Assembly: GCF_000380965.1 (NCBI RefSeq)
Contig: NZ_KB905550.1
Span: 1-64,000, forward strand
Direction of reading: 5' to 3'
Origin: Paenibacillus ginsengihumi DSM 21568
GTDB taxonomy: Bacteria > Bacillota > Bacilli > Paenibacillales > NBRC-103111
DNA: 64,000 nt
The notes under the pieces: model-generated
The model's database searches: none
Seen by the model: only the letters and a program-made list of their open reading frames with translations
What the model was told of the DNA's origin: nothing
Translations under genes and position numbers: made by a program
Shown here: positions 43,776 to 52,179 of the stretch, one piece after another
Layout: every line of letters begins with the position of its first letter
Numbering within the stretch: the stretch's first letter is position 1

Positions 43776-43804
43776 TTGACAGGAGCGAAATAATTCGTTA
43801 TATT
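43776..43804 (+). promoter_or_regulatory. Strong promoter of the riboswitch leader
   Basis: TTGACA (43776-43781), a 17-base spacer and TATATT (43799-43804) predict a start near 43811, at the 5' edge of the riboswitch. Confidence 0.88.
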
Positions 43805-43810
43805 AAACAT

Positions 43811-43980
43811 ACGCTTAATTCCCGGTTGCTCGACCGGGAAGCGGGGGAACCATTTTCGGGGCGAATAGGCGCTGTTGGTGCAAGAAGCGTCTTAGGATAC
43901 CATCGATCCGAGTCCGTCAGCTAACCTCGTCAGCAGTGGATGGGTCAAATGCATATCATTCGGTGTGTAAACTTGCTTCC
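43811..43980 (+). promoter_or_regulatory. Cyclic di-AMP riboswitch (ydaO/yuaA type)
   Basis: Conserved ydaO/yuaA blocks occur in order: CGCTTAAT (43812), a CCCGG..CCGGG hairpin, GGGGGAACCATTTTCGGGGC with GAAT (43852-43874), then a variable helix. CCGAGTCCGTCAGCTAACCT (43908-43927) and CGTCAGC follow. This class senses c-di-AMP and usually turns genes for wall hydrolases, potassium transport and osmoprotection off. The downstream terminator begins at 43983, the expression platform. The controlled gene appears to be the KamA-family gene at 44167. Confidence 0.88.
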
Positions 43981-43982
43981 AT

Positions 43983-44009
43983 GAGACCCTGGCTACAGGG
44001 TCTCTTTCT
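43983..44009 (+). terminator. Expression-platform terminator of the c-di-AMP riboswitch
   Basis: A perfect 9-bp stem GAGACCCTG-GCTA-CAGGGTCTC is followed by TTTCT. Confidence 0.88.
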
Positions 44010-44017
44010 AGTCTGTA

Positions 44018-44068
44018 GAGCCCCCACTGCGGTAAGCGTATGCCTGTGACCGCCCGGGGCTCTTTTTG
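44018..44068 (+). terminator. Second terminator in the leader of the KamA gene
   Basis: GAGCCCC (44018-44024) pairs with GGGGCTC (44056-44062), with an inner GCGGT/ACCGC helix, followed by TTTTTG. It lies only 8 bases after the riboswitch terminator, a tandem arrangement. Confidence 0.8.
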
Positions 44069-44166
44069 CTGGCTTTGGCGCCACCGCTCCCCTGAGAGGG
44101 CTGCCCTGCGGCGGCACAGCGCACGACGGCTAGATGAGAGCCGAATTCATTACGGAAAGAGGAGGA

Positions 44167-45312
44167 ATGAATGTGCCGCAGCCGAAGTACATTACGGACA
44201 TTCGAAAAATTGCCGCCCTGCCGGAGAGCGAACGAGAACGTCTGAAAGCGATTACCGAAAAGTTCGTTTTTCGCGTCAACGATTATTACTTGAGCTTGAT
44301 CGACTGGGACGATCCGAACGACCCGATTCGCAAGCTGGTCATCCCGAACGAAGGAGAACTGCAGGAATACGGGCGCTGGGATGCCTCCGACGAAGAGACG
44401 AATTACGTCGTCCCCGGCTGCCAGCACAAGTATGCGACCACCGCGCTGCTGATCGTTTCCGAGGTATGCGGTTCGTACTGCAGATACTGCTTTCGCAAGC
44501 GGTTGTTCCGCAATGACGTCAAGGAAGCGATGGCCGATGTCACCCCGGGCATCGAATACATTGCGAAGCATCCCGAGATCAACAATGTGCTATTGACCGG
44601 CGGAGACAGCCTGATTCTTGCGACAGCCAAGCTGCGCTCGATTATTTCCAGACTGCGCGAGATCGAGCATGTCCAGATTATTCGTCTCGGCTCGAAAATT
44701 CCCGTATTCAACCCGATGCGCATCTACGAGGATCGGGAGCTGCTGGCCATGCTTCGCGAATATTCGAGTGCCGAGAAGCGCATTTACGTGATGGCGCATA
44801 TCAATCATCCGCGCGAAATTACCCCTCAGGCCAGAAAGGCGTTCCAGGCGCTGCACGATGCGGGCGTGATCGTCGTCAACCAGACGCCTGTTCTGAAGGG
44901 CATCAACGACGATCCGGACGTGCTGGCGGAGCTCCTCGACCGTCTGTCCTGGGCTGGCGTGACGCCGTACTATTTCTTCATCAACCGCCCGGTTGCGGGC
45001 AACAGCGATTTCGTCCTTCCTCTCGAACAAGTGTATCGAATCGTGGAGCAGGCCAAGGCACGCACTTCGGGGCTCGGCAAGCGGGTGCGTCTGTCGATGA
45101 GCCATACGTCGGGCAAAATTGAAATTTTGGCTATTGAAAACGGCAAAGCGTATTTGAAATATCACCAGTCGCGGGAAAACCGTTACGGCCAGTTTATGGT
45201 GCTGGACTGCCCGGACGGGGCAGCATGGTTCGACGATTTGCCCGGCAGCGAGCAGTACTGGAGCAAGCCGTCCAAAAAGCTGCAAGCTTCAGGTCATGGC
45301 GTAACGAACTAG
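44167..45312 (+). CDS. KamA-family radical SAM enzyme (lysine 2,3-aminomutase-like), divergent
   Basis: The 381-residue protein has the radical SAM cluster motif CGSYCRYC (Cys101, 105, 108). KamA-family landmarks are YATTALLIVSEVCGSYCRYC, LLTGGDSLI, PVFNPMRI and NHPREITPQARKAFQALHDA. In classical lysine 2,3-aminomutase the PLP lysine sits in a PGGGGK motif near the C-terminus. Here that place reads RLSMSHTSGKIEIL, so the reaction may differ; the Lys in SGK is a candidate PLP ligand. ATG 44167 follows AGAGGAGGA; ATG 44134 upstream lacks a site. The gene is behind the c-di-AMP riboswitch. No beta-lysine acetyltransferase is adjacent. Confidence 0.85.
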   Translation: MNVPQPKYITDIRKIAALPESERERLKAITEKFVFRVNDYYLSLIDWDDPNDPIRKLVIPNEGELQEYGRWDASDEETNYVVPGCQHKYATTALLIVSEVCGSYCRYCFRKRLFRNDVKEAMADVTPGIEYIAKHPEINNVLLTGGDSLILATAKLRSIISRLREIEHVQIIRLGSKIPVFNPMRIYEDRELLAMLREYSSAEKRIYVMAHINHPREITPQARKAFQALHDAGVIVVNQTPVLKGINDDPDVLAELLDRLSWAGVTPYYFFINRPVAGNSDFVLPLEQVYRIVEQAKARTSGLGKRVRLSMSHTSGKIEILAIENGKAYLKYHQSRENRYGQFMVLDCPDGAAWFDDLPGSEQYWSKPSKKLQASGHGVTN

Positions 45313-45334
45313 GTAATCTTGCCCAAACGAATAG

Positions 45335-45363
45335 TTGGCGGCTGACTCAAAACGGTGTACAAT
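45335..45363 (+). promoter_or_regulatory. Promoter of the transglycosylase gene
   Basis: TTGGCG (45335-45340), a 17-base spacer and TACAAT (45358-45363). The transglycosylase can therefore be expressed independently of the riboswitch transcript. Confidence 0.75.
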
Positions 45364-45401
45364 AGAAGAATCACTGATATTGGCAAGGAGTTCTGGTCAG
45401 C

Positions 45402-46112
45402 ATGACAACCATCGACCCGAGAACGCTCAAACAACTGATTGAGCTTCAGATGCTCGGACAGTCCGGTCTTCTTTCTTCCGCCGCGACGGCCGACGAAGGA
45501 AGTGGCTTTGCCGAGGTGCTGGGCATGCTGCTTTCGTCTGCGGCAGATTCGTCGGATGCCAAGGCGATGGCTGCAGGCTCGCGGGCGCCGTTCCCGCCGG
45601 AGACAGCCCTGCTGCCGCTTGCCTACCGATTCTCGGCGACGCCCGTGCGATATGCCGAAGCGGCCGTCGGGGCGGAGGAGACGAGCCGCCGGGCAGCCTT
45701 CGAGCCGATCATTCAGGCGGCCAGCCGCCGTTTTGGCGTAGAGGCGAGCCTCATCAAGTCGGTGATCGCCGTCGAATCGTCCTTCAACGCCAATGCCGTA
45801 TCCCGCGCCGGCGCCAAAGGCCTGATGCAGCTGATGGATGCGACAGGCCGGGCGATGGGCGTGAGCGATCCGTTCGATCCCGCGCAGAACATCGAGGGAG
45901 GCACCCGCTATTTGTCCCGCCTGCTGCTGAAATACGGCGGCAACGAGATGATGGCCTTGGCCGCGTACAACGCCGGTCCTGGCCGTGTCGACCGCCTCGG
46001 AGTCGCGAATGACCGGGAGCTGGCGGACAAGCTTCATCTGCTGCCGGAGGAGACGCAGCGTTACGTCCGCAAGGTGTTGGAGATGAAGAGGGGTTACGAA
46101 GCAGAAGCATAG
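45402..46112 (+). CDS. Lytic transglycosylase, SLT domain
   Basis: The C-terminal ~120 residues of this 236-residue protein are a Slt-type lysozyme-like domain: SLIKSVIAVESSFNANAVSR with the catalytic Glu, AKGLMQLMDATGRAMGV, and ALAAYNAGPGRVDRLG. It cleaves peptidoglycan glycan strands. Residues 1-105 are Ala/Ser-rich and carry no clear signal peptide, so the route of export is unclear. ATG 45402 follows AAGGAG. A perfect terminator follows. It has its own promoter but may also be reached by readthrough from the riboswitch-controlled gene, and wall hydrolases are classic c-di-AMP riboswitch targets. Confidence 0.92.
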   Translation: MTTIDPRTLKQLIELQMLGQSGLLSSAATADEGSGFAEVLGMLLSSAADSSDAKAMAAGSRAPFPPETALLPLAYRFSATPVRYAEAAVGAEETSRRAAFEPIIQAASRRFGVEASLIKSVIAVESSFNANAVSRAGAKGLMQLMDATGRAMGVSDPFDPAQNIEGGTRYLSRLLLKYGGNEMMALAAYNAGPGRVDRLGVANDRELADKLHLLPEETQRYVRKVLEMKRGYEAEA

Positions 46113-46120
46113 CACAACGC

Positions 46121-46160
46121 AAGACCAACAAAGCCCAGCGCTTATGTTGGTCTTGTTTTT
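46121..46160 (+). terminator. Terminator after the transglycosylase gene
   Basis: A perfect 10-bp stem AAGACCAACA / TGTTGGTCTT is followed by GTTTTT. Confidence 0.92.
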
Positions 46161-46203
46161 CGTCCATGATCCGTCGGGAACTTAAGAAGGGGGTTGAACA
46201 TCG

Positions 46204-47394
46204 ATGCTGTATTTTGACCACGCGGCAAGCTCGCCCATGTACGAAGAAGTGATCGAGACGATGGCCGAGGTGATGAAGCGGTATTACGGCAATCCCTCCT
46301 CGCTCCACAAGGCCGGCCTGGAGGCCGAACGGCTCGTGCGGCGGGCCCGGGAAACGATCGCCGCCGCGCTGCACGCCTCGCCTGGGGAAATTGTGTTTAC
46401 GTCCGGCGGAACGGAGAGCAACGTCCTCGCCATTCGCGGCGCGGCCGCCCGATTTGCGGGACGGGGGAAGCACCTCGTCACGACATCCATCGAGCACGCA
46501 TCCGTGTACGAAACGTTCCGCTGGCTGGAGAAGCAGGGCTTTCGCGTCACTTATTTGTCCGCGGACGAAACAGGCCAAGTCCGGCTGGACGAGCTGGAGA
46601 AGGCATTGACCGACGAGACGATTCTCGTCAGCGTCATGTATGTGAACAACGAGACGGGGCGCATCCAGCCTGTCGCAGAGATCGGCCGCATGCTGAAGGA
46701 TCGGCCCAAGACGCTGTTTCATGTCGATGCCGTACAGGCGGTCGGCAAGCTGGGCGTGAACCCGGCGGCGATCGGCGCCGACCTGCTGTCCGCTTCGGCT
46801 CATAAGCTGAGGGGGCCGAAAGGGGTCGGCATTTTGTACTGCCGCGAGGGGCTGGAGCTTGAGCCGCTGCTGCCGGGCGGCGGGCAGGAGGGCGGCCTGC
46901 GCTCCGGCACCGAGAACGTGCCGGCGATTGTCGGCATGGCCAAGGCGCTGCGCATGGCGATGGACGAACGGCAGCAGTTCCTGCAGCGCACCGCCGCCGT
47001 GCGGGCCAGGCTGGTGCAGTGCATCGACAGCCTGCCGCAGCTTGCGCTGACCGGGTCCCGCAGCCCGGAGGAGATGGCTCCGCACATCGTCCATTTTTCG
47101 TTTCCCGGTATGAAGGCGGAAGTTATCGTCCATGCTTTAGAACAGCATGGAATCTATGTGTCCACCCGTTCGGCCTGCTCGTCGGCGGACAACAAGCCGA
47201 GCCGCGTGCTGAGTGCCATGGGGCTGGATCGCAGCCGCGCCGCGAGCGGGATTCGGATCAGCTTCTCGGCCATGGAGACGCTGGATGACGCGGATCGCTT
47301 GTGCGATGCGCTGCGGCGGACGATCGAGCTTTTAAGTCTGAAAGGCGCAGCAGCGCGGGTAAAGGAGAAGAATGGAGGTCATTTGTGCACATGA
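46204..47394 (+). CDS. Cysteine desulfurase (NifS/IscS-like)
   Basis: This PLP enzyme removes sulfur from cysteine as a persulfide. The 396-residue protein shows YFDHAASSPM, TSGGTESNVLAIRG, the His of TSIEHASVYE, PLP-lysine in SASAHKLRGPKG (near 201) and the catalytic Cys loop STRSACSSADNKPSRV (Cys near 325). ATG 46204 follows AAGGGGG. The stop overlaps the thiI start by four bases. In B. subtilis the paired NifZ supplies sulfur to ThiI for 4-thiouridine, so this is the likely role here. Confidence 0.93.
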   Translation: MLYFDHAASSPMYEEVIETMAEVMKRYYGNPSSLHKAGLEAERLVRRARETIAAALHASPGEIVFTSGGTESNVLAIRGAAARFAGRGKHLVTTSIEHASVYETFRWLEKQGFRVTYLSADETGQVRLDELEKALTDETILVSVMYVNNETGRIQPVAEIGRMLKDRPKTLFHVDAVQAVGKLGVNPAAIGADLLSASAHKLRGPKGVGILYCREGLELEPLLPGGGQEGGLRSGTENVPAIVGMAKALRMAMDERQQFLQRTAAVRARLVQCIDSLPQLALTGSRSPEEMAPHIVHFSFPGMKAEVIVHALEQHGIYVSTRSACSSADNKPSRVLSAMGLDRSRAASGIRISFSAMETLDDADRLCDALRRTIELLSLKGAAARVKEKNGGHLCT

Positions 47395-48602
47395 ATCCGG
47401 AGCTTGTACTCGTTCGCCTGGGCGAGCTCACCCTGAAAGGAAGAAACCGGCAGCGCTTCGAGAGAGCGGTGCTGCAGCATATAAAGCGGGCTCTGGGAGA
47501 ATTCCCGGAGCTCGAATACAAGCCCGAGTTCGGGCGCGTGAAAATTTATTTGAACGGGAGAAGCTATTCCGACATAGCCGGTCCGCTTGCGGCCGTGTTC
47601 GGCATCTCTTCCTTCAGCCCGGTATATGCCGCCTCGCTGGAGCCGGAAGCTCTGCAGGCGGCGGCGGTCGGCTTGATGCAAGCGCTCGAGCCCGCTCCGC
47701 GCACGTTCAAGGTCAGCGTCAGGCGGGTCAACAAGAGCTATCCGTACGATACGCACGAGCTGAACAGGCTGCTGGGGGGCTGCATCCTGCGGGCGCTGCC
47801 CGGCATCAAGGTGGACGTGCATCGTCCGGATATCGAGCTGAAAGCCGAGATTCGCTCCGAGGGAGCGCTGTTTTATCATCAGGTGACGGAAGGCGCCGGA
47901 GGCTTTCCGGTCGGAACGAACGGCAAGGCGGCGCTGATGCTGTCCGGCGGGATCGACAGCCCGGTGGCCGGCTATTTGGCCATGAGGCAGGGGCTGGAGC
48001 TTGAGGCCGTGCACTTTCACAGCTACCCGTACACGAGCGAACGCTCGCAGGATAAGGTAAAGGATTTGGCCCGCAAGCTTTCGCAATACGCCGGCGGTCC
48101 GGTCCGGCTCCATATGGTGCCGCTGACCGACCTGCAGACGGCGATGCACCGAGCTTACGGCGGCAACCTGTATATTACGCTGCTGCGGCGGTCGATGATG
48201 CGCATCGCCGCGCGGATCGCCGAAGCGAACGGGGCGGGCGCGATCGTCACCGGCGAAAGCCTGGGACAGGTGGCGAGCCAGACGCTTCCGAGCATGAATG
48301 CGATCAACGCCGCGGTCCGGATACCGGTTATTCGGCCTTTGGTCTGCATGGAGAAGCGGGAAATTATCCGGCTGTCGGAGCGAATAGGCACTTATGAGAT
48401 CTCGATACTGCCGCATGAAGACTGCTGCACGCTGTTTTTGCCGCCCAATCCGAGCACGAATCCGAAACTGAAGGTCGTGGAAAGTATGGAAGACAAAATG
48501 CCGTGGCTGAAGGAAGCGGAGGATAGCGCCATTTTGCGCACCGAGACGGTGCACGCGGACGCCGAGCGCACGGAGGATGACGCATTGTCCGCCTTTTTTT
48601 AG
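47391..48602 (+). CDS. thiI: tRNA 4-thiouridine synthetase ThiI
   Basis: ThiI adenylates U8 of tRNA and transfers sulfur to give s4U. The 403-residue protein has an N-terminal ferredoxin-like part and THUMP domain (residues ~1-165) and a PP-loop ATPase domain (ALMLSGGIDSPVAGYLAM near 181-198). The segment PHEDCCTLFLPP at ~341-352 is a usual ThiI pattern. It has no C-terminal rhodanese domain, as in Bacillus, which fits delivery of sulfur directly by the adjacent cysteine desulfurase. ATG 47391 overlaps the desulfurase stop; GGAGGTC lies at 47374-47380. Confidence 0.95.
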   Translation: MNPELVLVRLGELTLKGRNRQRFERAVLQHIKRALGEFPELEYKPEFGRVKIYLNGRSYSDIAGPLAAVFGISSFSPVYAASLEPEALQAAAVGLMQALEPAPRTFKVSVRRVNKSYPYDTHELNRLLGGCILRALPGIKVDVHRPDIELKAEIRSEGALFYHQVTEGAGGFPVGTNGKAALMLSGGIDSPVAGYLAMRQGLELEAVHFHSYPYTSERSQDKVKDLARKLSQYAGGPVRLHMVPLTDLQTAMHRAYGGNLYITLLRRSMMRIAARIAEANGAGAIVTGESLGQVASQTLPSMNAINAAVRIPVIRPLVCMEKREIIRLSERIGTYEISILPHEDCCTLFLPPNPSTNPKLKVVESMEDKMPWLKEAEDSAILRTETVHADAERTEDDALSAFF

Positions 48603-48920
48603 CGCTGCAATTTAACTTTGCTAGGGCATTTTAAACCGCGCCCGCCCAGCCTTGATGGACTTTGGGTCCTCTTGTGCCAAAGGTAAGGAAAATGTTGCAT
48701 TTTTTGCAGGATTCGCCGCTTCGTGTGCCCGGGGAGAGGCTGCGCTGACGTAGAGCTTGACGCCGTTGCACAGTTTGCGCGCTGACGCCCATAGTTTGAA
48801 TGCTAGCGCGAAGTTCGAATACTAGCGCGGGGTGAGGGGGCCGCCGACCGAGCACCGCATCCCCTGTCGCAGCAAAGTATAGGTTTGCACGATCAAGAAC
48901 CATTGCCGAAGGCAAGGCTC
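48603..48920. other. Intergenic region with short direct repeats
   Basis: No gene is supported. Two 18-base direct repeats with a 19-base period, AGTTTGAATGCTAGCGCG (48793-48810) and AGTTCGAATACTAGCGCG (48812-48829), lie in the middle, with a partial third (AGTTTGCGCGCTG) near 48769. A TGCA...TGCA short inverted repeat is near 48697-48710. Confidence 0.55.
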
Positions 48921-48955
48921 AGCCTGTTGAAAAAAATTTCAACAGGCTTTTTTCT
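48921..48955 (+). terminator. Intrinsic terminator
   Basis: A perfect stem AGCCTGTTGAAA (48921-48932) / TTTCAACAGGCT (48937-48948) is followed by TTTTTCTT. It may serve the thiI transcript. Confidence 0.9.
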
Positions 48956-49042
48956 TAAATCTTGCGGATTAGCTGTCATGCCGGGGAGGGCCTGGACAAT
49001 AGGATAGTAGTGGCGTACTTCTCGGATGGAGGTTGAAGGACG

Positions 49043-49705
49043 ATGGTGGAATGGCTATGGCTCTTTCTGCAAATCATGCTGATCAATATCGTGCTGAGCG
49101 GCGACAATGCGGTCGTCATCGCCATGGCGAGCAAAAATCTTCCCAGGCCTCAGCGCCAGCAGGCGATCTGGTGGGGGGCGTTCGGGGCGATCGGGCTGCG
49201 GGTCGTACTCACGATTATCGCGGTATACATTCTTAAGGTGCCGTATATTCAGTCGGCCGGCTCGCTGCTGCTTTTGTGGATCGCGGTCAAGCTGCTGACG
49301 GACGACGAAGGGCATTCCAATATCAGGGAAGCGCCGACGCTCGGCAAAGCGATCTGGACGATCATTGTCGCCGACTTCGTCATGAGTCTGGACAATGTGC
49401 TGGCGATCGCAGCCAAGGCGAACGGCGATCTGGCGGTGATCATCATGGGGATCGGGCTGAGCATTCCGCTCATCATCTGGGGCAGCACGATGGTCGTTCA
49501 GCTGCTCAGCCGATTTCCGGTGCTCGTGTATTTGGGGGCGGCAATCCTCGGCTATACGGCCGGAGAAATGTTCATTGCCGACGAGCAAGTATCCCGCATC
49601 GTATTGCAGGCCGTTCCGCACCAGGTCGTGCCGCTGGTCGGCGCCATGCTCGTGATCGCCGCCGGGCTGGTGAAGAAGTGGATCGCCGGGCCGAAATCGG
49701 CTTGA
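49043..49705 (+). CDS. TerC/YjbE-family integral membrane protein
   Basis: The 220-residue protein has about seven membrane helices. The paired acidic motifs in membrane segments are typical of TerC proteins: IVLSGDNAVVIAMA (~15-28) and FVMSLDNVLAIAA (~112-124). The family is linked to manganese/metal export and metal loading of exported enzymes in Gram-positives. Some members have a manganese riboswitch (yybP-ykoY), but that motif was not seen in the leader. ATG 49043 follows GGAGGTTGAAGG. The gene appears monocistronic. Confidence 0.92.
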   Translation: MVEWLWLFLQIMLINIVLSGDNAVVIAMASKNLPRPQRQQAIWWGAFGAIGLRVVLTIIAVYILKVPYIQSAGSLLLLWIAVKLLTDDEGHSNIREAPTLGKAIWTIIVADFVMSLDNVLAIAAKANGDLAVIIMGIGLSIPLIIWGSTMVVQLLSRFPVLVYLGAAILGYTAGEMFIADEQVSRIVLQAVPHQVVPLVGAMLVIAAGLVKKWIAGPKSA

Positions 49706-49782
49706 TCGGTCTGAAGCGAGTGAGCCAACCGGGCAGAGCCGCTCGCCGCCGCATGGATTTCTTGTAAAGTTCAGCCGTTTTC

Positions 49783-49811
49783 TTGCGTTTTGCCGCGTTC
49801 CGCCTTATAAT
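49783..49811 (+). promoter_or_regulatory. Promoter of typA
   Basis: TTGCGT (49783-49788), a 17-base spacer and perfect TATAAT (49806-49811) predict a start near 49818. Confidence 0.8.
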
Positions 49812-49821
49812 ATAAGAAGTA

Positions 49822-49855
49822 AAGCGTCGGAGCTGAACATCCGGCGCTTCTTTTG
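49822..49855 (+). terminator. Terminator-like hairpin at the start of the typA leader
   Basis: AAGCGTCGG (49822-49830) pairs with CCGGCGCTT (49841-49849, one G-T pair) and is followed by CTTTTG. It begins about five bases after the predicted typA transcription start. It could attenuate typA or end the upstream TerC-gene transcript. Confidence 0.6.
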
Positions 49856-49921
49856 TGGAAGCCGGACGTGACCTTCAAGGTAGCTTTGACTAAACCGTAC
49901 AGAAAGGAACTCCTTACTTAT

Positions 49922-51763
49922 ATGCATGCTAGAGATCACATCCGCAATATTGCCATTATCGCCCACGTCGACCACGGCAAGACGACTCTGGTAGACAAGC
50001 TGCTGCAGCAATCGGGTACGTTCCGCGACAACGAAGCCGTGCAGGAGCGGGCGATGGACTCGAACGATTTGGAGCGCGAGCGGGGCATTACTATTTTGGC
50101 CAAAAATACGGCTATTACGTATAAGGACTATTTGATCAACATCGTCGATACGCCGGGACACGCCGATTTCGGCGGCGAAGTCGAACGCATTATGAAGATG
50201 GTCGACGGCGTGCTGCTCGTCGTCGATGCCTTCGAAGGGACGATGCCGCAGACGAAGTTCGTGCTGCGCAAGGCTTTGGAGCAAAATTTGACACCCATCG
50301 TCGTCGTCAACAAAATCGACCGCCCCAATGCCCGTCCGGCCGAAGTCGTCGACGAGGTGCTGGAGCTGTTCATCGAGCTTGGCGCGAACGACGATCAGCT
50401 CGATTTTCCGGTCGTGTACGCCTCCGCTCTGATGGGGACGGCCAGCCTTGATCCGGAGCGTCAGGACGACAATATGCTGACGTTGTATGACACGATCGTC
50501 GGCCATATTCCTTCCCCGCAGGAAAGCGTGGACGAGCCGCTGCAGTTTCAGGTGACTTTGCTCGATTACAACGAGTATTTGGGACGCATCGCCATCGGCC
50601 GGGTCAACCGCGGCAAAATTCGCCAAGGCCAGCCGGTCGCCGTCGTCACCCGCGAAGGGCAGACGAAGCAGGCGCGCATCGAGAAGCTGTTCGGCTTCCA
50701 GGGCTTGCGCCGCCTGGAGATCAATGAGGCCGGAGCCGGCGACATCATCGCGATTGCCGGCATCAAGGAGATCAATATCGGCGAGACGATCGCCGACCCG
50801 GCTCATCCGGAGCCGCTGCCGCTGCTGAAGATCGACGAGCCGACGCTGCAGATGACGTTCCTCGTCAACAACAGCCCGTTCGCCGGCAAGGAGGGCAAAT
50901 GGGTCACCTCCCGCAAGCTGCGCGAGCGGCTCATGAAGGAGCTGGAGACGGACGTCTCGCTGCGCGTGGAAGAGACGGAGAGCCCGGATGCGTTCATCGT
51001 ATCGGGCCGGGGCGAGCTGCATCTCGGCATCCTGATCGAGAATATGCGCCGCGAAGGCTTCGAGCTGCAGGTGTCGAAGCCGGAGGTCATCATCCGCGAG
51101 ATCGACGGGCAGAAGATGGAGCCGATCGAACGGCTCATTATCGACGTGCCGGAGGAGAGCATGGGCTCCGTTATGGAAAGCCTCGGCTCCCGCAAGGCCG
51201 AGATGGTCAACATGATCAACAACGGCACCGGCAGCGTGCGGCTGGAGTTTCTGATTCCGGCGCGCGGGCTTATCGGCTACCGCACGCATTTTTTGACCAT
51301 GACGCGCGGCTACGGCATCATGAACCACGCTTTCGACAGCTATGGGCCGTTCGCGGGCTCAAGCCTCGGCGGTCGCCATCAGGGAGTGCTGATCGCCAGC
51401 GAGGGAGGCACCTCGACCTTCTACGGCATGCTGTCCGTCGAAGACCGCGGCGTGCTGTTCATCGAGCCGGGCACCGAGGTATATGAAGGGATGATCGTAG
51501 GCGAGCATAACCGCGACAACGACATCATCGTCAACATTTGCAAGGAGAAGCAGCTGACGAACGTGCGGTCGGCGACCAAGGAAGAGACGGTCAAGCTGAA
51601 GACGCCGGTGCTGTTCTCTCTGGAGCAGGCGCTGGAATATTTGAACGACGACGAATATTGCGAAATAACGCCGAAGTCGATCCGGCTGCGGAAAAAAATT
51701 CTGAACAAAGGCGAGCGCGACCGTTACGAGAAGCATCGGAAGATGGCGGAAGCGGGCGTGTAA
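49922..51763 (+). CDS. typA: Ribosome-associated GTPase TypA/BipA
   Basis: TypA is a translational GTPase related to EF-G that helps 50S assembly and stress adaptation. The 613-residue protein has G1 [11 protein letters not shown]2 [11 protein letters not shown]3 [16 protein letters not shown]4 NKIDR, the beta-barrel and EF-G-like domains, and the TypA C-terminal domain. The latter has [17 protein letters not shown] and [13 protein letters not shown], typical of TypA. ATG 49922 gives the family N-terminus ([20 protein letters not shown]). The AAAGGA site is somewhat distant (13 bases). Order typA-ylaH matches B. subtilis ylaG-ylaH. Confidence 0.97.
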   Translation: MHARDHIRNIAIIAHVDHGKTTLVDKLLQQSGTFRDNEAVQERAMDSNDLERERGITILAKNTAITYKDYLINIVDTPGHADFGGEVERIMKMVDGVLLVVDAFEGTMPQTKFVLRKALEQNLTPIVVVNKIDRPNARPAEVVDEVLELFIELGANDDQLDFPVVYASALMGTASLDPERQDDNMLTLYDTIVGHIPSPQESVDEPLQFQVTLLDYNEYLGRIAIGRVNRGKIRQGQPVAVVTREGQTKQARIEKLFGFQGLRRLEINEAGAGDIIAIAGIKEINIGETIADPAHPEPLPLLKIDEPTLQMTFLVNNSPFAGKEGKWVTSRKLRERLMKELETDVSLRVEETESPDAFIVSGRGELHLGILIENMRREGFELQVSKPEVIIREIDGQKMEPIERLIIDVPEESMGSVMESLGSRKAEMVNMINNGTGSVRLEFLIPARGLIGYRTHFLTMTRGYGIMNHAFDSYGPFAGSSLGGRHQGVLIASEGGTSTFYGMLSVEDRGVLFIEPGTEVYEGMIVGEHNRDNDIIVNICKEKQLTNVRSATKEETVKLKTPVLFSLEQALEYLNDDEYCEITPKSIRLRKKILNKGERDRYEKHRKMAEAGV

Positions 51764-51894
51764 TTGGCTCTTACGGCGGGAAGCTCTGGCATGCTCAGAG
51801 CTTCTTTGCTTAACGAAGCCCGAAATGCGGCGGTATCGGAAAAGGAGTTCATGCCAGCCAGCATGCGGCCGGCACCGGAAAAGGAGGTTACGCC

Positions 51895-52173
51895 ATGAGA
51901 GAATGGTTCCTGGATCACCCGTGGATTACGTATCTGATTATTTTCGTTCTGATTACATACGTTTACAATAAAGTGTTTCGCGCGCGCAAGCTGCCGCTGT
52001 TGAAGGACCTGATTATTTACCTGCTGCTGGCGCTCGGCTCCATCATGCTGCTCTTCTTTCAGCTTGCCGGACTGCCGATCGTGCCGAGCCTCAGCATCGC
52101 GGTCATTTTGATGCTGATCGTGCGCATTCGTTATTTCATTCAGGAGCGTCAGACGAAAACGCGAAAGGAATGA
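51895..52173 (+). CDS. ylaH: YlaH-like membrane protein
   Basis: The 92-residue protein has two or three membrane helices (WITYLIIFVLITYVYNKVF; LIIYLLLALGSIMLLFF; LSIAVILMLIVRIRYFI) and a charged tail, with the length and position of YlaH after typA. Function is unknown. ATG 51895 follows AAGGAGGTTA. The next gene begins 6 bases after its stop. Confidence 0.85.
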   Translation: MREWFLDHPWITYLIIFVLITYVYNKVFRARKLPLLKDLIIYLLLALGSIMLLFFQLAGLPIVPSLSIAVILMLIVRIRYFIQERQTKTRKE

Positions 52174-52179
52174 GGCGGC

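Noticed and set aside
48949-49042. Manganese (yybP-ykoY) riboswitch ahead of the TerC-family gene
   Set aside because: The leader is short and none of the conserved yybP-ykoY blocks could be found.
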